A stretch of 64,000 nucleotides of DNA from Gnetum montanum (lineage: Eukaryota; Streptophyta; Gnetopsida; Gnetales; Gnetaceae): assembly GCA_015680685.1 (NCBI GenBank), contig MNCI01020176.1:121496-185495 (forward strand), written 5' to 3'. Each line of letters begins with the position of its first letter. Within the stretch, counting starts at the first letter, position 1. Both the position numbers and the translations under genes were made by a program. The notes below the pieces were generated by a model, which saw nothing but the letters and a program-made list of their open reading frames with translations, searched no databases and was not told the DNA's origin. Below, one piece after another: positions 60,661 to 64,000 of this stretch.

Positions 60661-61021
60661 TTCAATAAGTAAGCCTACTTTAACATGGCCTTCCAAGGCC
60701 TTAAACCCATAACATGGCTTGCTAAGGCTATAACAATTGGGTCCTCAAGTGCATTTATTGAGTGACCAACACTTCAAAACATGTTAGTACCATGTTGTAG
60801 CCGTGATGTTAACACTTTGAATGCATTGTTAGCCCTCATAACCATTTTTTTGCAACCTTAACATCATCATCTCTTCATCATGACCTTATCCCATCATCAC
60901 AAGCACTCTTTGGTATGGTTTAACGTGACTAGATCAAGCATGGAGAGGAAACTTTGGTGGTTGATCTATGGTGGTGTTTTGTATTCTTTGTTGATGCCTC
61001 CTTGGTCAATCATCCAAGCAC
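60661..61021 (+). other. 3' non-coding part of the giant
   Basis: Has 'catggccttccaaggccttaaaccc' type units at about 60680-60740, then a stretch shared with copy D (reverse of 27238-27360). No gene. Confidence 0.55.
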
Positions 61022-61038
61022 CAACAAAGAGGACCCAT
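61022..61038 (+). other. polypurine tract of the giant
   Basis: CAACAAAGAGGACCCAT directly before TGAAACACCATG. Same position and core as at 14802. Confidence 0.7.
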
Positions 61039-62350
61039 TGAAACACCATGAAAATTTTCATGTTATAACCAATGTTCATCATGTAACCTTCACCCCATGA
61101 GACTTGAGGTACAACTTCATTATAAATATGAAGATTATAATCCACAAAGGAAAATCTCACATGTTTCATACTTTTGGGACTGAAAAATTCCTCATAAGTA
61201 GTCAAAGCCTTATTCCCTAGGTGAAAAATGTCACCTAGTATCTATATTTGGGCTTGGAGGGGTCAAAAGTGCCTTTTGGAAGGCCAAAGATGGCATTTTA
61301 ATGGGTTTTATGGAGGGTATAAATTTTTCTAAGCTGGAAACACCTATAGGGGGTAAATCTCACCTACCCTCAGCATGGAAGTAACATAAGCAAGATTTTT
61401 GCACTCCAATGACCTCAAAGTTGACCAACCACTTTAGTAAGGATGGTAGAAGGCCTAGTGTAGAAGATATACCTCTAACATAGAAGGTGTTCCCCTATTT
61501 CTATTTATAGTAAACAAAATGACCATGGGAGTTTAACACTTTCTATGTATGGTAACCCCTCAAATTTGGGCACCCATCTCATCTACATGCAGCAAAAATT
61601 TGTAGCATTTTGTAGCCAATTTGTCAACCAATTTGTAGAAAAAATCATGGCCCAAAACCTATAAAACCAAAACCCCAACATCCCTTTTAGATTCCATACT
61701 TTAACATTCTGAAGCACATAGCAATTTTTCTTCCAAGAGCTCTTGCAACCTTGCAAAAACGTAGCTTCTTAGAGCCTCCCAAAGTGGAACCCCTGCAATC
61801 CTATTACTCCTTTTGCTACCCCCCTAAGACCTATGAAATTTTTGTGTCAATGCTGCATTTTTGGGATCCCCAACCCCTAATGTGGAGTAATCTAGTAGCC
61901 AAACTTCTCACCTTTCTCACTCCCTAGTAGTAACCCAAGTTTCAAATTTGAAGTACCAGTAGAGGAGATTCGACAACATCAGGAGTGGCTAAGCAACCAG
62001 ATCGTGAAGTAGATCACATCAACTTCAAAGGGCTCTAAATTCCTACCCCAATGAACCCTCTTTTGCTCTCTCACAGGAAATTCTTATACACATTCTTGAA
62101 CTTGTTCTTTATTTTTTTAAATAAAGTTTTGAAATTTTAGTTTGTATGCCATATATCTCACTTTTGATTTCCAGATCTATATTCTTATTATTTGGATCAT
62201 TCTTTTTTCATTTCATAGGTTCCTAGGTGATCTATAAGACCATCCAAAGCACCTAAAATTCCATTTTTTGAAGGCCTTGGGGATTCAAGGTTGAGGCTGC
62301 TACATCAAATCTCTTGATTTTTCCAACAATCAATTTTTTGAATTGTAACA
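61039..62350 (+). repeat. 3' LTR of the giant element
   Basis: TGAAACACCATG to GAATTGTAACA; aligns with 35780-37162 over its length. Followed by AAATA, the decayed partner of AAACA at 35775. Confidence 0.85.
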
Positions 62351-64000
62351 AAATAGATACTAGATAAGGTCAAATGAAGGATAAATGATGGTCAAACTCC
62401 ATCCAATGATGTTAATTAAGGGCAAAAAATGTTCAAAAAAGGACATATAAGGGGATTTAAAGATGGACAAGGTGCATCAAAGGCTAAAGAGCATGAACTA
62501 AGGCTAAACAAGATCAAATGGTCACCAACTGAGGCCAAATTATAGTCTAATGATGGTCAAGCATCATCATATAAGATTGAACAAGGCTAAAACATGATTA
62601 ACAAAGGTCATAGAGTATAGGATAATGTAGATGGGGTAAACCAAAGGCCAAATAACATGGAACAAAGCCAAATGATAGCCAAATGATGACCAAATGAAGT
62701 TAAATGGAGCCCAAATAATGGTCAAATCCCATCAAATTATGTTTTGGAGTGTTAAACAAGGTCAGAATGATGTCCAATGGTGTAAATTAATGTTAAAGTT
62801 AGTTCTCTAAGGTCAAAGGATGTCAAATGATAGAAACATTTGATGAAATAAGGACAAATGATGTTGAAATGACAAAAATGAAGCCAAATGACATCAAATG
62901 ATAGAGTACTAACGGTCAATAATGCATACCAAGATCAAACCAAGTCAAAACATAGTAAAACAAAGTCAAACCAATCAAGGCAGGAAAAATATGATAAAAC
63001 ATGATCAATATTGGTCAATTAGGATTATATTTTTGCTATTTTTAGGTCTTAGTAGGCCATAGTAGAGGTCCACAGGGTTGATAAGTAAGTTTGGGCATAT
63101 GGTGATGTCATTTTGAGGTTGTTTGAAGGTAAAAATGAAACCTTTTTTTGTGACTATGCTAAGTCAAAACAAGGTGAATTGAAGTTAACTCCAAGATTTC
63201 AATGTTCTAGGCTTCCATAATCAAGTTTTTGGTCATTTCGAGTGTTGTGGTGTTGATTCAATCACCCTATAGTAGGGACTATGCTAGCCAATGTATCCCT
63301 AGCCTTCCTTAATGTAGGTTAATGAAATATGATGTTCCTAGGGTTAAAACAAGGTGAAGTTGTGTCTAGGAAATGTCAAACAATGCTATGGATTTCTCAA
63401 GTCAATTTTTAGGTCATTCAGGATGTTATTGCACTAGCCAAACCAATCCAAAATCATGACTACATTGGGACTATGCTAGCCAACATAGTCCAAGCCTACT
63501 CTAGTGTAATATGATGTGAATCTTAGCTTTTCATGAGTTTTTGTGATCAATCGACCAACTCCTTAGGTTCCTAGAGTTGCAGGTGTTCTTGGCTAGGGTT
63601 TTGGCTTAGCATGGTCAATTCTTGAGATTTTTTAGGTGTTAAAATGATCATTCCCTACTTGGACTATGTTGCCTAGAGTAGTTTAGCCTAGCCTTAGTGT
63701 CGATGAAGGGAACTTAACATTTCTAAGATCAAAATGATGTGAAATTATAGTTGGATAACATGAAAAAAGATTCTAGGTTTCTAGGCTAGGTTTTGCGCTA
63801 TTCAAAGTGTGACATCACTAGTAAAACCATTCTAGAATCATGAATATATTGGCACTATGCTCAATAATGTATTCTAGGCCTACTCTAATGTATTCATGCA
63901 TGGAATCTTGAAATTTCATGGTCAATCAACTAGGTTATTGGATTCTTGTATCATTGGTGGTCATGGGTAGGATTTAGACTTGAAATTGTCAGTTTTGATG
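62351..64000 (-). repeat. copy D spacer, right of the giant, with hairpin units
   Basis: To about 63000 it is made of 'aaggtcaaatgatggtcaaa' type sequence, then a block like copy A 2970-3390 ('tttttaggtcttagtaggcc'), then hairpin units: GGACTATG (63468-63475) with CATAGTCC (63484-63491), and 'gggactatgctagccaatg' near 63275. The units are the copy D version of those at 3581-5990. No gene; the element continues past the window. Confidence 0.65.

Larger units (their letters stand above)
35780..62350 (+). mobile_element. giant Tat/Ogre-like LTR retrotransposon, about 19.6 kb without its nested insert
   Basis: The LTRs at 35780-37162 and 61039-62350 are clearly a pair. PBS at 37169, gag and protease at 37341-39778, a spacer of about 10 kb (excluding the nested element), pol at 57150-60660 and PPT at 61022 follow in order. 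The flanks AAACA (35775-35779) and AAATA (62351-62355) differ by one C/T transition, as expected for an old 5-bp duplication. The long separation between protease and RT recalls Ogre elements, in which an intron lies in this region. It inserted into the copy D spacer. It is inactive: stops throughout, a deletion in the gag core and lost catalytic residues. Confidence 0.85.
25806..64000 (-). mobile_element. copy D: minus-strand Tat-type element, interrupted three times and running off the window
   Basis: Element order read right to left: spacer (64000-62351 and 35779-35641), protease-RT linker and RT start (35640-34923), RT-RNaseH-aRNaseH-integrase (32360-29891), integrase C-part (28506-28240), 3' non-coding, PPT (27237-27221) and 3' LTR (27220-25806). 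It is interrupted by a solo LTR, by the 32361-34922 insertion and by the giant element 35780-62350. Its gag, protease and 5' LTR should lie beyond position 64000. Confidence 0.75.

Overview
This window looks like a gene-poor, heterochromatin-like stretch of a large, repeat-rich seed-plant genome. Every coding remnant except three is part of a Ty3/gypsy LTR retrotransposon, of two plant lineages: Tat/Ogre-like (RNase H followed by a second, archaeal-type RNase H, then integrase) and Athila-like. Old copies are stripped of CpG, and their stop codons are mostly TAG, as expected from long-term CG and CHG methylation. Species cannot be named from sequence alone. No complete host gene, rRNA, tRNA or CRISPR array was seen.

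Layout: (1) 1-17085 is an old minus-strand Tat-type copy ('copy A': integrase, RNase H and RT at 54-2779, then a spacer full of hairpin units). It is interrupted by a complete plus-strand element at 6855-16582 with 1.65-1.76 kb LTRs that encodes only Gag and protease. (2) 17086-25805 holds decayed Athila-like copies: a minus-strand pol cut by a solo LTR with a perfect CTTAA duplication (17743-18422), two LTRs lying head to head (21318-22990), and a plus-strand gag-protease remnant. (3) From 25806 to beyond the window end runs a second minus-strand Tat-type element ('copy D'). It is broken by a solo LTR (28507-29890), by a 2.6 kb insertion carrying a fragment resembling a DEAD-box RNA helicase 24/DDX42 gene (32361-34922), and by (4) a giant plus-strand Tat/Ogre-like element, 35780-62350. 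(5) The giant is itself interrupted by a 7 kb minus-strand gag-protease element, 44520-51498, with an AGCTC duplication.

How the parts relate: the giant has LTR-PBS-gag-protease, about 10 kb of non-structural spacer, then RT-RNaseH-aRNaseH-integrase, PPT and LTR. The spacer carries an antisense multi-exon gene relic (40840-44400) with several GT-AG introns, and an array of hairpin units. The 6855-16582 element shares LTR ends, primer-binding site, polypurine tract and gag-protease with the giant but has no pol, so it was presumably mobilised in trans. The 44520-51498 element likewise lacks RT and integrase; Athila-like pol of the kind it would need is seen at about 17.5-20.6 kb.

The most unusual signal is a short palindromic motif (core AGCGT, for example TACGCTGGCCAGCGTA, or its CpG-decayed forms). 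It recurs at about 180-190 bp spacing in LTRs and spacers of all the Tat-type elements here. The window also contains probable assembly faults, each marked by a single N; the clearest is an inverted piece at 56305-56639 whose end is an exact 41-base reverse-complement overlap with the neighbouring sequence.
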